From Rheinheimera baltica DSM 14885 (GTDB lineage: Bacteria; Pseudomonadota; Gammaproteobacteria; Enterobacterales; Alteromonadaceae), in the NCBI RefSeq assembly GCF_000425345.1, contig NZ_AUDG01000001.1:62001-126000 (forward strand): 64,000 bases of DNA, in the 5' to 3' direction. Position 1 is the stretch's first letter. The number at the start of each line of letters is the position of its first letter. Shown here piece after piece: positions 17,216 through 27,391 of the stretch. Position numbers and translations under genes: made by a program. The notes under the pieces were generated by a model. The model searched no databases, had not been told where the DNA came from, and saw only the letters and a program-made list of their open reading frames with translations.

Positions 17216-19653
17216 GCGCAGTATTAAGCACATCGGCCCCTGTAAACCATAGCCTGGCGCTACTAGTTGCCAACGCTGCCAGCCAAATTGCACCTGTGTG
17301 GCCGCTGGATCAAGCTATTGCAGTAAACCCCTGGTGGCCTAAGCGCGCAAACGCCTTTGCTAGTGTCTGTGCAGAGCAACAGCTATTGGCGGGAACAGAT
17401 TGTTTAATGAGCGCCAACTGGTACTTGTCACAATGGCAGCAGCAAATAAGTGCAATACACTTGCAACAAGCGTTGGATGAATCCCACTCCTCATTAAGTC
17501 AGGATGAAGCTGTTGCTGCACTTCGACATCAACACACATTACCTCGCTGGAAAAGACTCTGCGAACTACTCACCGAACATAGCCAAGACAACGACACACT
17601 GCCGTGGCAACAGCTTATTTTACAACAGCTAAGCCAGTTCCTTGCGCTGTATCATCAATATCCAGAACGTTTCGCTGTTGCCACTGACAGTCCTGATCAT
17701 TTGTATCAAAGCTGGTTAAGTGTCGTTCGGCAAGACAAAGGGCTTCGCGTACTTACCGGCACTAACCTGTTACCACTGTTTGATACACTGCCTGACTGCA
17801 AAAACACACTTCTTGCAGAATTAGAAAACTGGTTAACACAATGGTGCCCTAGCGAACAATCGCGACTGGCGTATTTTGAAGCGCTTCTACAAAGCATATC
17901 CGGCTGGGCAGGTTGGCAAAGCTGGCTTGACTGGCAAAAACAACTGCAAGGCGAACACGGACATAAAGCCGTATGCCAGTTGCTTTACATGCTACTTGGC
18001 TGGGATTGGGTGCTGTGGCAATTTAGCTGCCGCCAACCTAACGTCGTCAAACCTATACTGGCCGAGCTACAACAGCAAGCAGAGCAATACCATGCCATGC
18101 AACAGCACACTAGGCAGCTACTAAGCGCTCGCCAGCTATGGCAGCGTGCGCTAGAGATCAGTGTGCAAACCCCGTTACTGCGCCAGTTACAACAAGCACA
18201 ACAACAGTTACAACCTGAATTAAGTAAAAGTAGTGGCACAGCCTCAACACCTGTATTGCAAGCGGCATTTTGCATAGATGTGCGCTCTGAGCCTATGCGT
18301 AGGGCATTGGAGAAACAGCATCCCGCCATCCAGACACTGGGCTTTGCCGGCTTTTTTGGCTTGCCCCTGGCGTATCAGGCACCTGACAGCACGCTTACCC
18401 GGCCACAGTTGCCAGGCTTGTTTGCACCGGCTATCACCGTGACACAAATACGCCCTGAGCCAGCAACACTGACCCGTCAACCTCTTTTAGGTTGGAAGCA
18501 AAGTTTTGATACCGCCTCATCCAGCCTTGGCATGGTAGAAGCCGCAGGGCCAGTTAAACTTATTAGTTTGATTAAAAAAGCCTTTTTCCGTCCAGCACCA
18601 CACCATGCATTAAATAAGCATCTTGATGACAGTCCGTGGCAGTTAATAAAGCAAAACCAAGCCCTAAGCATTGAAGAACAAGCAGAGCTTTGCGCTGCCA
18701 TTTTATCGGCAATGGGCCTGAAGCTAAATCTGGCACCGACAGTGCTGTTGTTTGGACACGGTAGTCAAAGCTGTAACAACCCCCACGCCGCGGCATTGGA
18801 TTGCGGTGCCTGCGGCGGCCAAACCGGCGAAGTTAATGTCAAGGTATTAGCACAGCTACTGAATGATAGCCAAGTGCGCACTGCGCTGGCGCAACATCAC
18901 AACATCGTGATACCAGCAGAAACGCGCTTTTATGGCGCAATGCACCATACAACAACTGATGCACTGCAGGTGTTTCAAGCGCCGGAGCAGACAGAGTGGC
19001 TTAGCTGGCTTGACGCTGCCAGCAAACAAGCACGGACTCAACGTGCAACACAATTCTCTGATGCTCCACAGCAAGCGTCTGGCTTAGCCGCTTTTTTCGC
19101 TAATCGCAGCCGCGATTGGGCACAACTGCGACCAGAGTGGGGCCTGGCGAATAACGCCGCCTTTGTGGTTGCCCCCAGAGAGCTTACTCAAACATTAGAT
19201 TTACAGGGCCGCTGTTTCTTGCACGATTACAATGCCGACAACGACACTGACTTTGCCTTATTAAACACCATTATGACCGCGCCAATGGTAGTCACCAACT
19301 GGATTAACCTGCAGTACTATGCCTCAGTTGTGGCGCCGGAAAAATACGGCAGCGGGAATAAATTACTGCACAATGTGGTGGGCGGGCATATTGGTGTGTT
19401 TGAAGGAAACGGCGGTGATTTACGAAATGGCCTCTCCTGGCAATCAGTACATGACGGGCAAAAGTTGCGTCATCAGCCTGTGCGACTGAGTGTCATTATT
19501 GCTGCTCCCGCCCGTGCCATTAGCGATATTATTGCTAAAGCGCCTGATGTTGCAGCACTCGTCAATAATCAGTGGTTGTGGCTATTCCTGCTTGATGCCA
19601 ACGGCCAATTACAGCAATGGCAGCCACAAGGTTGGCAGCAGGTTAAACTATGA
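17212..19653 (+). CDS. dabA: DabA: DUF2309 (UPF0753) carbonic-anhydrase-like subunit of DAB
   Basis: The protein has 813 residues from the ATG at 17212, which overlaps the dabB stop (ATGA). A frame start 90 bases upstream lies inside dabB and is rejected. The zinc-site residues known from the Halothiobacillus protein are all present: Cys354 and Asp356 in FCIDVRSEP, His516 in FGHGSQSCNNPH, and Cys531 in LDCGACGG. The spacing from His to the second Cys (15) equals that of the reference. The family converts CO2 to bicarbonate vectorially when docked to DabB. The downstream genes are a zinc-ribbon protein and sua5, not RuBisCO or carboxysome genes. This suggests that it supplies bicarbonate for heterotrophic carboxylations. 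Confidence 0.92.
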   Translation: MSAVLSTSAPVNHSLALLVANAASQIAPVWPLDQAIAVNPWWPKRANAFASVCAEQQLLAGTDCLMSANWYLSQWQQQISAIHLQQALDESHSSLSQDEAVAALRHQHTLPRWKRLCELLTEHSQDNDTLPWQQLILQQLSQFLALYHQYPERFAVATDSPDHLYQSWLSVVRQDKGLRVLTGTNLLPLFDTLPDCKNTLLAELENWLTQWCPSEQSRLAYFEALLQSISGWAGWQSWLDWQKQLQGEHGHKAVCQLLYMLLGWDWVLWQFSCRQPNVVKPILAELQQQAEQYHAMQQHTRQLLSARQLWQRALEISVQTPLLRQLQQAQQQLQPELSKSSGTASTPVLQAAFCIDVRSEPMRRALEKQHPAIQTLGFAGFFGLPLAYQAPDSTLTRPQLPGLFAPAITVTQIRPEPATLTRQPLLGWKQSFDTASSSLGMVEAAGPVKLISLIKKAFFRPAPHHALNKHLDDSPWQLIKQNQALSIEEQAELCAAILSAMGLKLNLAPTVLLFGHGSQSCNNPHAAALDCGACGGQTGEVNVKVLAQLLNDSQVRTALAQHHNIVIPAETRFYGAMHHTTTDALQVFQAPEQTEWLSWLDAASKQARTQRATQFSDAPQQASGLAAFFANRSRDWAQLRPEWGLANNAAFVVAPRELTQTLDLQGRCFLHDYNADNDTDFALLNTIMTAPMVVTNWINLQYYASVVAPEKYGSGNKLLHNVVGGHIGVFEGNGGDLRNGLSWQSVHDGQKLRHQPVRLSVIIAAPARAISDIIAKAPDVAALVNNQWLWLFLLDANGQLQQWQPQGWQQVKL

Positions 19654-20444
19654 CCCAGCACGTCGCCTTGTTAACACAACATCATAAAGCCGGGTTTATT
19701 GCCCCAGCTATGCAGGAACTTGATTGGCAAATAAGCACAATAGCGTGTTTTGATACTGACTTACTGGGTAGTTTTGCCGGCGAACACGCGCGCTTTATGG
19801 CGCCGCATGAATGTGCGTTTCGAAAAGCGGCGCTGGCGGCTGATTTATCAGGCTTGGCTATTGGCTTGGGCAGTGAGGGAAGTTACTCCGCAGGCCCTTA
19901 TGGTCTGGGTACAGTTAATCTGGAGCTGTTATGCTGCATTAATGTAGAGCAAGGTTGGGCGGTGACCGGGCGCTATTACGCACCATCTCGCGCTCAGCAA
20001 TGGCATATTGCCAGCGAAGAAGCGTTACAACAGGCCATTGCTCAAGTGTGCCCTGGCCAGCATGTGTTAATACAACAGGAAGATGAGTTTGCCAAGGGCT
20101 TAACGCCTACTCAAGCGCTGCGCCTCGCGCCTGCTATGCTGAAACAAGGTCCTTTAGAACTGCGTTATGACTTGCGGGCGCATCTTAGCTCTGAGCGACA
20201 ACAGCATATTCTGCTAGCAGCCGAGGATCTTGTCCGGCGAATGAATAGCACTTGCCCCAAATGCCATACGCCAGGTTTTGTGCCTGACATTACAATACCC
20301 GGTTTACCGTGCGAAGCCTGTGGTGCGGCAACCCGATTGATACTGCAACATCAGGCAGTTTGCCAACGCTGCGAATATCAACAGCTGTACCCGGCAAAAC
20401 AGCCTTTTGCCAACCCTCAATATTGCCCGGAGTGTAATCCATGA
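19650..20444 (+). CDS. DUF6671-like protein with C-terminal double zinc ribbon
   Basis: The protein has 264 residues. It overlaps dabA upstream and sua5 downstream by four bases each (ATGA both times). The N-terminal ~190 residues contain conserved-looking blocks (ALLTQHHKAGFIAPAM, GEHARFMAPHECAFRKA, AIGLGSEGSYSAGPYG). The C-terminus has four CxxC pairs at 202-205, 221-224, 238-241 and 259-262, which would bind two zinc ions. I recognise the pattern as the DUF6671 family with fair confidence; no function is established for it that I know. Its placement between a zinc-dependent CO2-hydrating pump and a bicarbonate-using enzyme suggests a role in that pathway, but this is inference. Confidence 0.75.
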   Translation: MTQHVALLTQHHKAGFIAPAMQELDWQISTIACFDTDLLGSFAGEHARFMAPHECAFRKAALAADLSGLAIGLGSEGSYSAGPYGLGTVNLELLCCINVEQGWAVTGRYYAPSRAQQWHIASEEALQQAIAQVCPGQHVLIQQEDEFAKGLTPTQALRLAPAMLKQGPLELRYDLRAHLSSERQQHILLAAEDLVRRMNSTCPKCHTPGFVPDITIPGLPCEACGAATRLILQHQAVCQRCEYQQLYPAKQPFANPQYCPECNP

Positions 20445-21415
20445 ATACATTACTGCTGGACGCTAATATACCTGCCGATGTGGATTTATCTGCTGACTTA
20501 TTACAGGCGGGTAAACTTGTAGCCGTGCCAACTGAAACGGTTTACGGCTTGGCGGCTGACGCCACCAACCCGGATGCTGTCAGGGCAATTTTTACCGCGA
20601 AAGGTCGTCCGGAAAATCACCCGCTTATTGTGCATGTGGCAAATAAAACGGCCTTACCGCGCTGGGCAAAAAACATTGGTGTTGAGGCTTACGCCCTGGT
20701 GGAAGCTTTCTGGCCGGGTCCACTTACCTTGTTGCTCCACAAAGCGGACCATGTTTCTAGTGTCATAAGCGGCGGTTTAAATACCATTGGATTACGCATG
20801 CCCTCACATCCGGCGTTGTTGTCGCTATTGCAAAGACATGATTTAGCTTTAGCAGCGCCGTCTGCCAATCCCTATAAAAAACTTAGCCCAACTTCAGCAC
20901 AGCAAGTAATGGCGGGGATGCAGGGTAAAATAAGCGCTGTACTTGACGGTGGTGTTTGTCAGTTTGGCCTGGAATCAACCATTTTAGATATGACAGGAGT
21001 CAAACCAACAATAGTGCGGGCGGGTCCTATTTCAGCGCAGGCTATCGCCAAGGTTATTGGCCGCCCAGTTGAGCAACCACGCCATCATAATGCCGTAGTG
21101 CCAGGCAATGTTAAGGCACATTACCAGCCAGAAAAGCCGTTATTATGCTTTAGTCGGGAAGAACTGCTGTTACATTTGCCATTGCTGGATCATAACATCG
21201 CCTTACTGCATGTTTCTGCGTTGCCAGAAACGACAAAAGCCTATCGATTTGCGATGCCTGCCGAGCCCGTCGAGTATGCCCATCGATTGTATCAAACCTT
21301 GTTTACTGCCGACCAACAACATGTTGACGCCATTTGGTGCGAGCTTCCTCCAACAGGCGATGCTTGGTTAGCGGTGCATGACAGGTTGTGCCGGGCGGCT
21401 TATAGCCCATCTTAA
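20441..21415 (+). CDS. sua5: Threonylcarbamoyl-AMP synthase, Sua5 long form
   Basis: The protein has 324 residues. The YrdC domain fills about 15-210 (VAVPTETVYGLAADATNPDAVRAIFTAKGRP, FWPGPLTLLL, SAVLDGGVCQFGLESTILD). A C-terminal Sua5 domain follows, so this is the long form rather than short TsaC. The enzyme makes threonylcarbamoyl-AMP from threonine, ATP and bicarbonate for the t6A modification of ANN-decoding tRNAs. The start overlaps the zinc-ribbon gene by four bases. Because bicarbonate is a substrate, co-expression with a DAB carbon pump makes biochemical sense. Whether the genome also carries a separate tsaC cannot be seen here. Confidence 0.92.
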   Translation: MNTLLLDANIPADVDLSADLLQAGKLVAVPTETVYGLAADATNPDAVRAIFTAKGRPENHPLIVHVANKTALPRWAKNIGVEAYALVEAFWPGPLTLLLHKADHVSSVISGGLNTIGLRMPSHPALLSLLQRHDLALAAPSANPYKKLSPTSAQQVMAGMQGKISAVLDGGVCQFGLESTILDMTGVKPTIVRAGPISAQAIAKVIGRPVEQPRHHNAVVPGNVKAHYQPEKPLLCFSREELLLHLPLLDHNIALLHVSALPETTKAYRFAMPAEPVEYAHRLYQTLFTADQQHVDAIWCELPPTGDAWLAVHDRLCRAAYSPS

Positions 21416-21419
21416 CCGG

Positions 21420-21770
21420 CTAGTTTTGGGCTGCCACTATCTTAATTTCAATTTTCCAGCTTGGGTCTGCCAGCGCGGCTTGCACGGTCGCGCGGGCAGG
21501 TGCACAACCGGCAGCTACCCAATTGTCCCATGCTAAATTCATCGCTGGGTAGTCTGCCATATCGGCTAGATAAATAGTGGCATCTACCAATTTAGTTTTA
21601 TCGCTACCACACTGCGCCAGCAATGCATCAACTTGCGCCAATACATTTTCAGTTTGTAAGGTAGCGTCGGCACTGGTTGTTTCTGGCACCATACCGGCAC
21701 AAAATATTAAGCCGTTAACAATCACGGCTTCGGAATAACGGGCTGCGGGAAGAATGCGTTGAAGTGTCAT
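21420..21770 (-). CDS. RidA/YjgF family enamine deaminase
   Basis: The protein has 116 residues, slightly shorter than the usual ~128. The family motifs are present: ARYSEAVIVNGLIFCAGMVPET, QTENVLAQVDALLAQCGSDKTKLVDATIYLAD, and CAPARATVQAAL with the substrate-binding Arg. The C-terminal KIEIKIVAAQN fits the signature KVEIEVVA. Members hydrolyse reactive 2-aminoacrylate and related enamines formed by PLP enzymes. It ends four bases from the sua5 stop in convergent orientation and appears monocistronic. Confidence 0.88.
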   Translation of the reverse strand: MTLQRILPAARYSEAVIVNGLIFCAGMVPETTSADATLQTENVLAQVDALLAQCGSDKTKLVDATIYLADMADYPAMNLAWDNWVAAGCAPARATVQAALADPSWKIEIKIVAAQN

Positions 21771-21860
21771 GTTTTACTCCTAACTAAGATCGTCTCAGGC
21801 TAACCTGAAGTAACGTCAATAACCAGTCGGAGCAGTGTAGCTTGGTTTAAAATGAAGATG

Positions 21861-21894
21861 AAAAAAGACACGCTGTTGGGATGAAAACAGCGTG
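21861..21894 (-). terminator. Rho-independent terminator downstream of the DUF2884 gene
   Basis: Read on the minus strand, a 9-bp stem (CACGCTGTT / AACAGCGTG) with an 8-base loop is followed by TCTTTTTT. A second small hairpin (GGTGG / CCACC, four-base loop) lies at 903-916 of the same kilobase, just upstream in the transcript. Together they should stop transcription from the DUF2884 gene. Confidence 0.85.
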
Positions 21895-21934
21895 CCAAAA
21901 GTGGTGGAAAACCACCGGTCCTTGGAGATGAAAC

Positions 21935-22750
21935 TCAGTTAAATAAATAATAAGCCGTTTGTTTACCCGAACTAAAATCAATTAAATCATACTGTTGCAT
22001 TTGTGGAATAGCTTTGTGGATCTGGCTTTCAATGGCATCTAACTGCTCCAGGTTGGCGCACATCGCCTCACCGCGTTGCTCAAGCAGCTGGCTTTTCACT
22101 TCCATACGTTCAGATAAATCATCGCCAAAGCGTTCCATCCGCTCGCCAAAGGCTTCCATACGTTGCTCAAAGTTACCCTCACCACTGCTGATTGCTTTAC
22201 CTACCAGCATCAGAATACTGCCCATTGAACTGGTTACAGCTTCTTCAATTGCCTGCTCAAACTCTTCGCCAAAGGCATTGTCGATACTGTCAAAGCGGCT
22301 ACCGTAAATATCAATGGTGTCACCGTGGCGCACCACGATGCTTTCGGTACCGGTTTTAATTTTTTCCAGGGCGTTTTGCAACGCTGGATGGCTATCTAAA
22401 GAATCGCCGGTAAGTTCAGTTAGCACAGAATTTACGGCATCAGCTGCCAGCACCAAGGCATCTTCTACCAACGCCACTGTTTCCAACGTTTGCTGGCGGA
22501 TACCTGCCTGATAGTCACGTAACAAACGCTGAGTCGCACGGTCTGTATTAACCGCTTTACCATCCAGCCATAATTCACCGTCACTATTGATACGCCACCG
22601 TTCAGTGCCGGCATCAGTCATTTTGACCTGCTCACTGCTAATAGACATGTCTTTATCAAAGTTAACGTTGCAGCTGTGTTGTTCATGCGCCATAACAGCA
22701 CCGCTGATACTGGTTAAAGCGAAACCGGTCGCAATAAGTAATGTTTTCAT
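21935..22750 (-). CDS. DUF2884 (YggN-like) periplasmic protein
   Basis: The protein has 271 residues with a signal peptide (LLIATGFALTSISGAVMA) ending near residue 21. The body has the family pattern: CNVNFDKDMSISSEQVKM, WRINSDGELWLDGKAV, TQRLLRDYQAGIRQQTLETV, EAFGERMERFGDDLSERMEVKSQLLEQRGEAMCANLEQLDAIE. It matches the YggN/DUF2884 family of unknown function. The C-terminal half is strongly helical. It is followed by a clear terminator and has its own upstream region, so it is probably monocistronic. Confidence 0.85.
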   Translation of the reverse strand: MKTLLIATGFALTSISGAVMAHEQHSCNVNFDKDMSISSEQVKMTDAGTERWRINSDGELWLDGKAVNTDRATQRLLRDYQAGIRQQTLETVALVEDALVLAADAVNSVLTELTGDSLDSHPALQNALEKIKTGTESIVVRHGDTIDIYGSRFDSIDNAFGEEFEQAIEEAVTSSMGSILMLVGKAISSGEGNFEQRMEAFGERMERFGDDLSERMEVKSQLLEQRGEAMCANLEQLDAIESQIHKAIPQMQQYDLIDFSSGKQTAYYLFN

Positions 22751-23047
22751 GTTGTCTATCCTTCAGGCTTATGGCCGTTGCTAAGTACAGCTTTGCTATT
22801 ACAAATTTGATGCCAAAATTTAAGTTATTGTTATTTATCTATAAAAACAAAAACGGCTAAGGTTGGCCTTAATGCAGTTCGCAATATTCACTATTTTTTA
22901 GTCATTTACGCCTATATAAAAAGTGTTATTTATTAACGCCAACAGGGGTTTTAATTACTTATTGGAATAATGAAGAGAGATCCATTCTTTTACTGGTATA
23001 CATATAGACGGCTAAAATGTTAGCAATATTAGTGTGCAGGGTATTTT
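22751..23047. promoter_or_regulatory. Divergent intergenic region between the DUF2884 gene and cysJ
   Basis: The 297-bp AT-rich region should hold the promoters of both divergent genes, including the CysB-controlled promoter expected for cysJIH. I see no unambiguous CysB site or -35/-10 pair. No coding sequence or RNA gene is apparent. Confidence 0.4.
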
Positions 23048-24856
23048 ATGCTTTTATCTTCATTAGTGGCTCAGGCCAGTCCTTTGTCTGAGCAGCAGGT
23101 AAGCCAACTGCAGGGTTTGGTCAGTCAGTTAAACCCGATTCAACAAGCCTGGGTTAGTGGCTATCTGGCAGCTAGCGCTCAGCTTGCTGGTCAGGGTGCT
23201 GGCGCACCAGTGCAAGCGGCGGCCAGTGCTAACCTGACGATTTTGTTTGGTTCACAAACCGGTAATGCGCGTCATGTAGCAGAAGCTATTGCCAAACAAG
23301 CACAAGGCAAGGGCATCGTCGCTAATGTCGTTGATATGGCGGATTATAAAACCACCCAGCTAAAGAACGAACAGTATCTGGTTATCGTGACTTCAACCTA
23401 TGGCGAAGGTGAACCACCGGAAAATGCCATCGGTTTGCACAATTTCTTATTTAGCAAAAAAGCGCCCAAGCTTACCGGCTTAAAATATGCCGTGCTGGGG
23501 CTGGGTGACACCAGTTATGAGTTTTTCTGTAAAACAGCACAAGATTTTGACCAACGCTTAGCTGAACTTGGCGCGACATCGGTGCATGCGCGAGCAGATT
23601 TAGATGTTGATTATCAGGCACAAGCTGATAGCTGGAGTAACGAGGTTATTGCAAAGCTGGAGCCAGAGTTAACAGCGACTACCGCACCATCTGCTCAGGT
23701 TATTGCCTGGCCGGGAAGTGATACCACCGTAGGTACTGCCAGCCAGTACAGTAAGCAAGCGCCTTTTGCTGCTGAACTGTATACCAACCAGAAAATTACC
23801 GGCCGCGATTCAGCTAAAGACGTGCGTCATATTGAAATTTCACTGGCGGGCTCAGGTTTAACTTATCAGCCGGGTGATGCCTTAGGTGTGTATTTCAGCA
23901 ATGACCCGGCACTGGTCCGTGAACTGCTATTATTAACCGCTATTGCCCGCGATACGCCAGTGCAACTGGGCGGCGAAACCTTAACCGTAGAGCAGGCTTT
24001 AACAGAGCAGCTGGAGCTTACTCAGTCGTATCCGGCATTTGTCGAAAAATACGCTAGCGCAACCAACAACGCCACACTTAGCAAGCTGGCTGCTGACAAA
24101 GCTGAACTGCGCACTTATATCGGCGAACGACAAATTGTCGATATTGTCCGCGATTATCCGGGTTTACTCAGTGCACAGCAATTAGTTGATGCGCTGCGCA
24201 AACAACAGCCACGGCTATACTCTATAGCCTCGTCCCAGGCCGAAGTTGAAGATGAAGTGCATTTAACCGTTGCTGTTGTGCGCTACGATGCCTATGGCAC
24301 AGGGCATTTAGGTGGTGCATCTGGCTTCTTAGCAGAACGCTTAGCCGAAGGCGACAAAGTGAAGGTGTTTGTTGAGCACAATAATAATTTCCGCCTGCCG
24401 GCAAGTAATGACACGCCAGTAATTATGATAGGCCCGGGCACAGGTATCGCCCCGTTTCGGGCATTTTTGCAACAGCGCGATGCTAGTGGTGCTCAGGGTA
24501 AAAACTGGCTGTTTTTTGGTAACCCGCACTTTACCCAGGATTTTTTGTACCAGTTAGAGCTGCAAAATTACTTAAAACGCGGTGTACTGAGCAAACTGGA
24601 TGTCGCCTTTAGCCGTGATCAGGCAGCAAAGGTGTATGTACAAGACAAGTTACGTAAAAATGGTGCCGAAATATGGCAATGGCTGCAGCAAGGTGCACAC
24701 CTGTATATTTGTGGTGACGCCAACAAGATGGCAAAGGATGTTCAGCAAGCACTGCTTGATATCGTGCAGCAATACGGCAACCACACAGCAGAGCAGGCGC
24801 AAAAGTATTTAGATGAGCTGCGCATTGCAAAACGTTTTCAGAAGGACGTGTATTAA
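23048..24856 (+). CDS. cysJ: Assimilatory sulfite reductase (NADPH) flavoprotein subunit
   Basis: The protein has 602 residues. A flavodoxin-like FMN domain spans about 65-205 ([43 protein letters not shown]). An FAD/NADPH reductase part of the cytochrome-P450-reductase type follows ([67 protein letters not shown]) and ends in the typical KRFQKDVY. It transfers electrons from NADPH to CysI for the six-electron reduction of sulfite to sulfide. Its stop and the cysI start share bases (TAATG). Length is normal for CysJ. Confidence 0.96.
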   Translation: MLLSSLVAQASPLSEQQVSQLQGLVSQLNPIQQAWVSGYLAASAQLAGQGAGAPVQAAASANLTILFGSQTGNARHVAEAIAKQAQGKGIVANVVDMADYKTTQLKNEQYLVIVTSTYGEGEPPENAIGLHNFLFSKKAPKLTGLKYAVLGLGDTSYEFFCKTAQDFDQRLAELGATSVHARADLDVDYQAQADSWSNEVIAKLEPELTATTAPSAQVIAWPGSDTTVGTASQYSKQAPFAAELYTNQKITGRDSAKDVRHIEISLAGSGLTYQPGDALGVYFSNDPALVRELLLLTAIARDTPVQLGGETLTVEQALTEQLELTQSYPAFVEKYASATNNATLSKLAADKAELRTYIGERQIVDIVRDYPGLLSAQQLVDALRKQQPRLYSIASSQAEVEDEVHLTVAVVRYDAYGTGHLGGASGFLAERLAEGDKVKVFVEHNNNFRLPASNDTPVIMIGPGTGIAPFRAFLQQRDASGAQGKNWLFFGNPHFTQDFLYQLELQNYLKRGVLSKLDVAFSRDQAAKVYVQDKLRKNGAEIWQWLQQGAHLYICGDANKMAKDVQQALLDIVQQYGNHTAEQAQKYLDELRIAKRFQKDVY

Positions 24857-26577
24857 TGAGTCAGTATCCAATTAATCCAGATTTAGTGGCACCGGGTGCA
24901 CTGTCGGATAACGAACGCTTAAAAGCCGACAGCGACCACCTGCGCGGCACCATTACCACGGATCTGCAGGATGAGATTACCGGTGGTTTTACCGGCGATA
25001 ACTTTATGTTAATTCGCTTCCATGGCATGTATCAGCAAGACGACCGTGATATTCGCGCAGAGCGCACGGCACAAAAGCTAGAGCCCCTGCACAACGTGAT
25101 GCTACGCGCCCGTATGCCGGGCGGCATTATTACGCCACAGCAATGGCTGGCGATAGACAAATTTGCCGCCGACAACACCATGTATGGCAGTATCCGTTTA
25201 ACTACACGCCAGACTTTTCAGTTTCATGGTGTGTTAAAGCCGCATGTCAAACCCATGCATCAGTTTTTGCATAGTATCGGCATTGACTCTATCGCCACCG
25301 CTGGTGACGTAAACCGCAACGTGCTGTGTACCTCAAACCCGGTAGAGTCAGAGCTGCATCAGCAAGCCTATGAATGGGCGGCAAAAATCAGCGAGCATTT
25401 ATTGCCGAAAACGCGTGCCTATGCCGAAATCTGGCTGGATGACGAAAAAATTGAAACGACCGAAGTAGAACCGATTTTAGGCGATAACTACCTGCCGCGT
25501 AAGTTTAAAACTGCGGTAGTGATACCACCGCATAATGATATTGATGTGCATGCCAACGATTTAAGCTTCGTTGCTGTGGCCGAAAACGGCAAGCTAGTTG
25601 GTTTTAACGTATTGGTTGGTGCAGGCTTAGCCATGACCTGGGGCGATACTGCTACCTACCCGCGTATGGCTGACGATTTAGGCTATGTATCACTTGAGCA
25701 CACATTAAAAGTGGCTGAACATGTGGTTACCGTGCAACGTGATTATGGCAACCGCTCAAATCGCAAAAATGCAAAAACCAAATACACTATCGACCGCATT
25801 GGCATCGACGCCTTTCGTGCTGAAGTTGAAGCGCGCACTGGCGTGGCCTTTGAGCCAGTCAAACCCTATAACTTTACCAGCCGGGGCGATCGTATTGGCT
25901 GGGTAAAGGGTGTCGACGGCAAGCAACATTTAACGCTGTTTATTGAAAATGGCCGCGTGCTGGATTTCCCTAATAAACCGTTAAAAACCGGTTTAGCAAA
26001 AATTGCCGCCATCCATCAGGGTGACTTACGCATGACGGCAAACCAAAATCTGATTATCGCCGGGGTACCTGCGGCACAAAAAGCCGAAATTGATGCCATT
26101 GCCCGTGCCCACGGTTTAATTGATGACAGCCATAGCGAGCAGCGTAAAAACTCTATGGCATGTGTCTCGTTCCCAACTTGTCCATTAGCGATGGCCGAAG
26201 CCGAGCGCTATTTACCCGAGCTGGTAACCAAAACCGAAGACTTATTGGCAAAACATAACCTGGCCGATGAGCATATCGTACTGCGTGTGACCGGCTGTCC
26301 CAACGGTTGTGGCCGTGCCATGCTAGCCGAAGTAGGTTTAGTTGGCCGTGGGCCAGGTAAATACAACCTGTATTTAGGCGGTAACCGCGAAGGTACCCGT
26401 ATTCCACGTCTGTTGCTGGATAACGTCGGCGAAGCCGATATCCTTGGCACACTGGATGGCCTTATCGGCCGCTGGGCCGCTGAGCGCAGCAATAGCAGCG
26501 AGGGCTTTGGTGATTTCGTCATAAGGGCTGGCGTAATAGCGCCGGTAGTGGTACCAAAAGATGACTTCCACAGCTAA
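24856..26577 (+). CDS. cysI: Assimilatory sulfite reductase hemoprotein subunit
   Basis: The protein has 573 residues. The siroheme/4Fe-4S ligands are in [21 protein letters not shown] and [16 protein letters not shown], the Cx5C...Cx3C pattern of sulfite reductases. Other family blocks are [26 protein letters not shown] and [22 protein letters not shown]. It receives electrons from CysJ and reduces sulfite to sulfide, using siroheme whose synthesis needs cysG (at 33.3 kb). The start overlaps the cysJ stop by one base, which implies translational coupling. The 3' end overlaps the cysH start by 17 bases. Confidence 0.96.
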   Translation: MSQYPINPDLVAPGALSDNERLKADSDHLRGTITTDLQDEITGGFTGDNFMLIRFHGMYQQDDRDIRAERTAQKLEPLHNVMLRARMPGGIITPQQWLAIDKFAADNTMYGSIRLTTRQTFQFHGVLKPHVKPMHQFLHSIGIDSIATAGDVNRNVLCTSNPVESELHQQAYEWAAKISEHLLPKTRAYAEIWLDDEKIETTEVEPILGDNYLPRKFKTAVVIPPHNDIDVHANDLSFVAVAENGKLVGFNVLVGAGLAMTWGDTATYPRMADDLGYVSLEHTLKVAEHVVTVQRDYGNRSNRKNAKTKYTIDRIGIDAFRAEVEARTGVAFEPVKPYNFTSRGDRIGWVKGVDGKQHLTLFIENGRVLDFPNKPLKTGLAKIAAIHQGDLRMTANQNLIIAGVPAAQKAEIDAIARAHGLIDDSHSEQRKNSMACVSFPTCPLAMAEAERYLPELVTKTEDLLAKHNLADEHIVLRVTGCPNGCGRAMLAEVGLVGRGPGKYNLYLGGNREGTRIPRLLLDNVGEADILGTLDGLIGRWAAERSNSSEGFGDFVIRAGVIAPVVVPKDDFHS

Positions 26578-27337
26578 ACAGGTTAGTGCGGTGACAAGCG
26601 CAAGCAAGTTTCGTAGCATTCTTAAGCAAGATGCCGCCACGCAGCAAGCGTGGCTGGTTGAGGCCAATCAGCTGCTAGCGGGTTTCACAGCTGCAGAACG
26701 TGTACGCTGGGCACTGGACAATCTGCCAGCAAGCCCAATACTCAGCTCCAGCTTTGGCATTCAGGCCGCAGTAATGCTGCATTTGGTGACACAGCAACAG
26801 CCCGATATGCCGGTGGTATTAACCGACACCGGTTATTTATTTCCGGAAACCTATCAGTTTGTAGACCAGTTAACTGAGCAGCTGTCACTAAATTTGAAAG
26901 TGTATCGCGCCACCCTAAGCCCTGCCTGGCAAGAGGCGCGGTTTGGGCAGCTTTGGCAGACACCTGAAGGCATTAAGCAATATAATCAGCTAAATAAAGT
27001 AGAGCCGATGCAGCGTGCGCTGGCAGAACTCAATGTTGGCAGCTGGTTTACCGGTTTACGTCGCAGCCAAAGCAGTACCCGGGCAGAAAAAGCAGTACTG
27101 GAGATAAGCCGCGGCGTGGTAAAAATACAGCCAATTATTGATTGGACAAACAAAGACGTTTTTTACTACTTAAAAGAGCACGGCTTAAGCTACCACCCCT
27201 TGTGGGAGCAAGGCTATGTATCAGTGGGTGATACGCACTCTACCCGCAAGCTGGAACTCGGTATGAGTGAAGAAGACACCCGCTTTAACGGCTTTGGCCG
27301 TGAATGCGGCCTGCATATGGATGGCGATGGCATTTGA
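26561..27337 (+). CDS. cysH: Phosphoadenylyl-sulfate reductase (thioredoxin)
   Basis: The protein has 258 residues. The PAPS-reductase fold shows [73 protein letters not shown] and [10 protein letters not shown]. The catalytic Cys lies in the C-terminal ECGLH. There is no CCxxRKxxP-type iron-sulfur motif, so it should use PAPS rather than APS. This agrees with a separate APS kinase gene (cysC) in the same window. The start overlaps cysI by 17 bases, completing cysJIH. The ATG has only a weak ribosome site, fitting translational coupling. Confidence 0.95.
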   Translation: MTSTAKQVSAVTSASKFRSILKQDAATQQAWLVEANQLLAGFTAAERVRWALDNLPASPILSSSFGIQAAVMLHLVTQQQPDMPVVLTDTGYLFPETYQFVDQLTEQLSLNLKVYRATLSPAWQEARFGQLWQTPEGIKQYNQLNKVEPMQRALAELNVGSWFTGLRRSQSSTRAEKAVLEISRGVVKIQPIIDWTNKDVFYYLKEHGLSYHPLWEQGYVSVGDTHSTRKLELGMSEEDTRFNGFGRECGLHMDGDGI

Positions 27338-27391
27338 AACTGGCTTGCCCGATTAAATAGCAGGAATGCCACTGCCGTTTAACCGGAGGTT

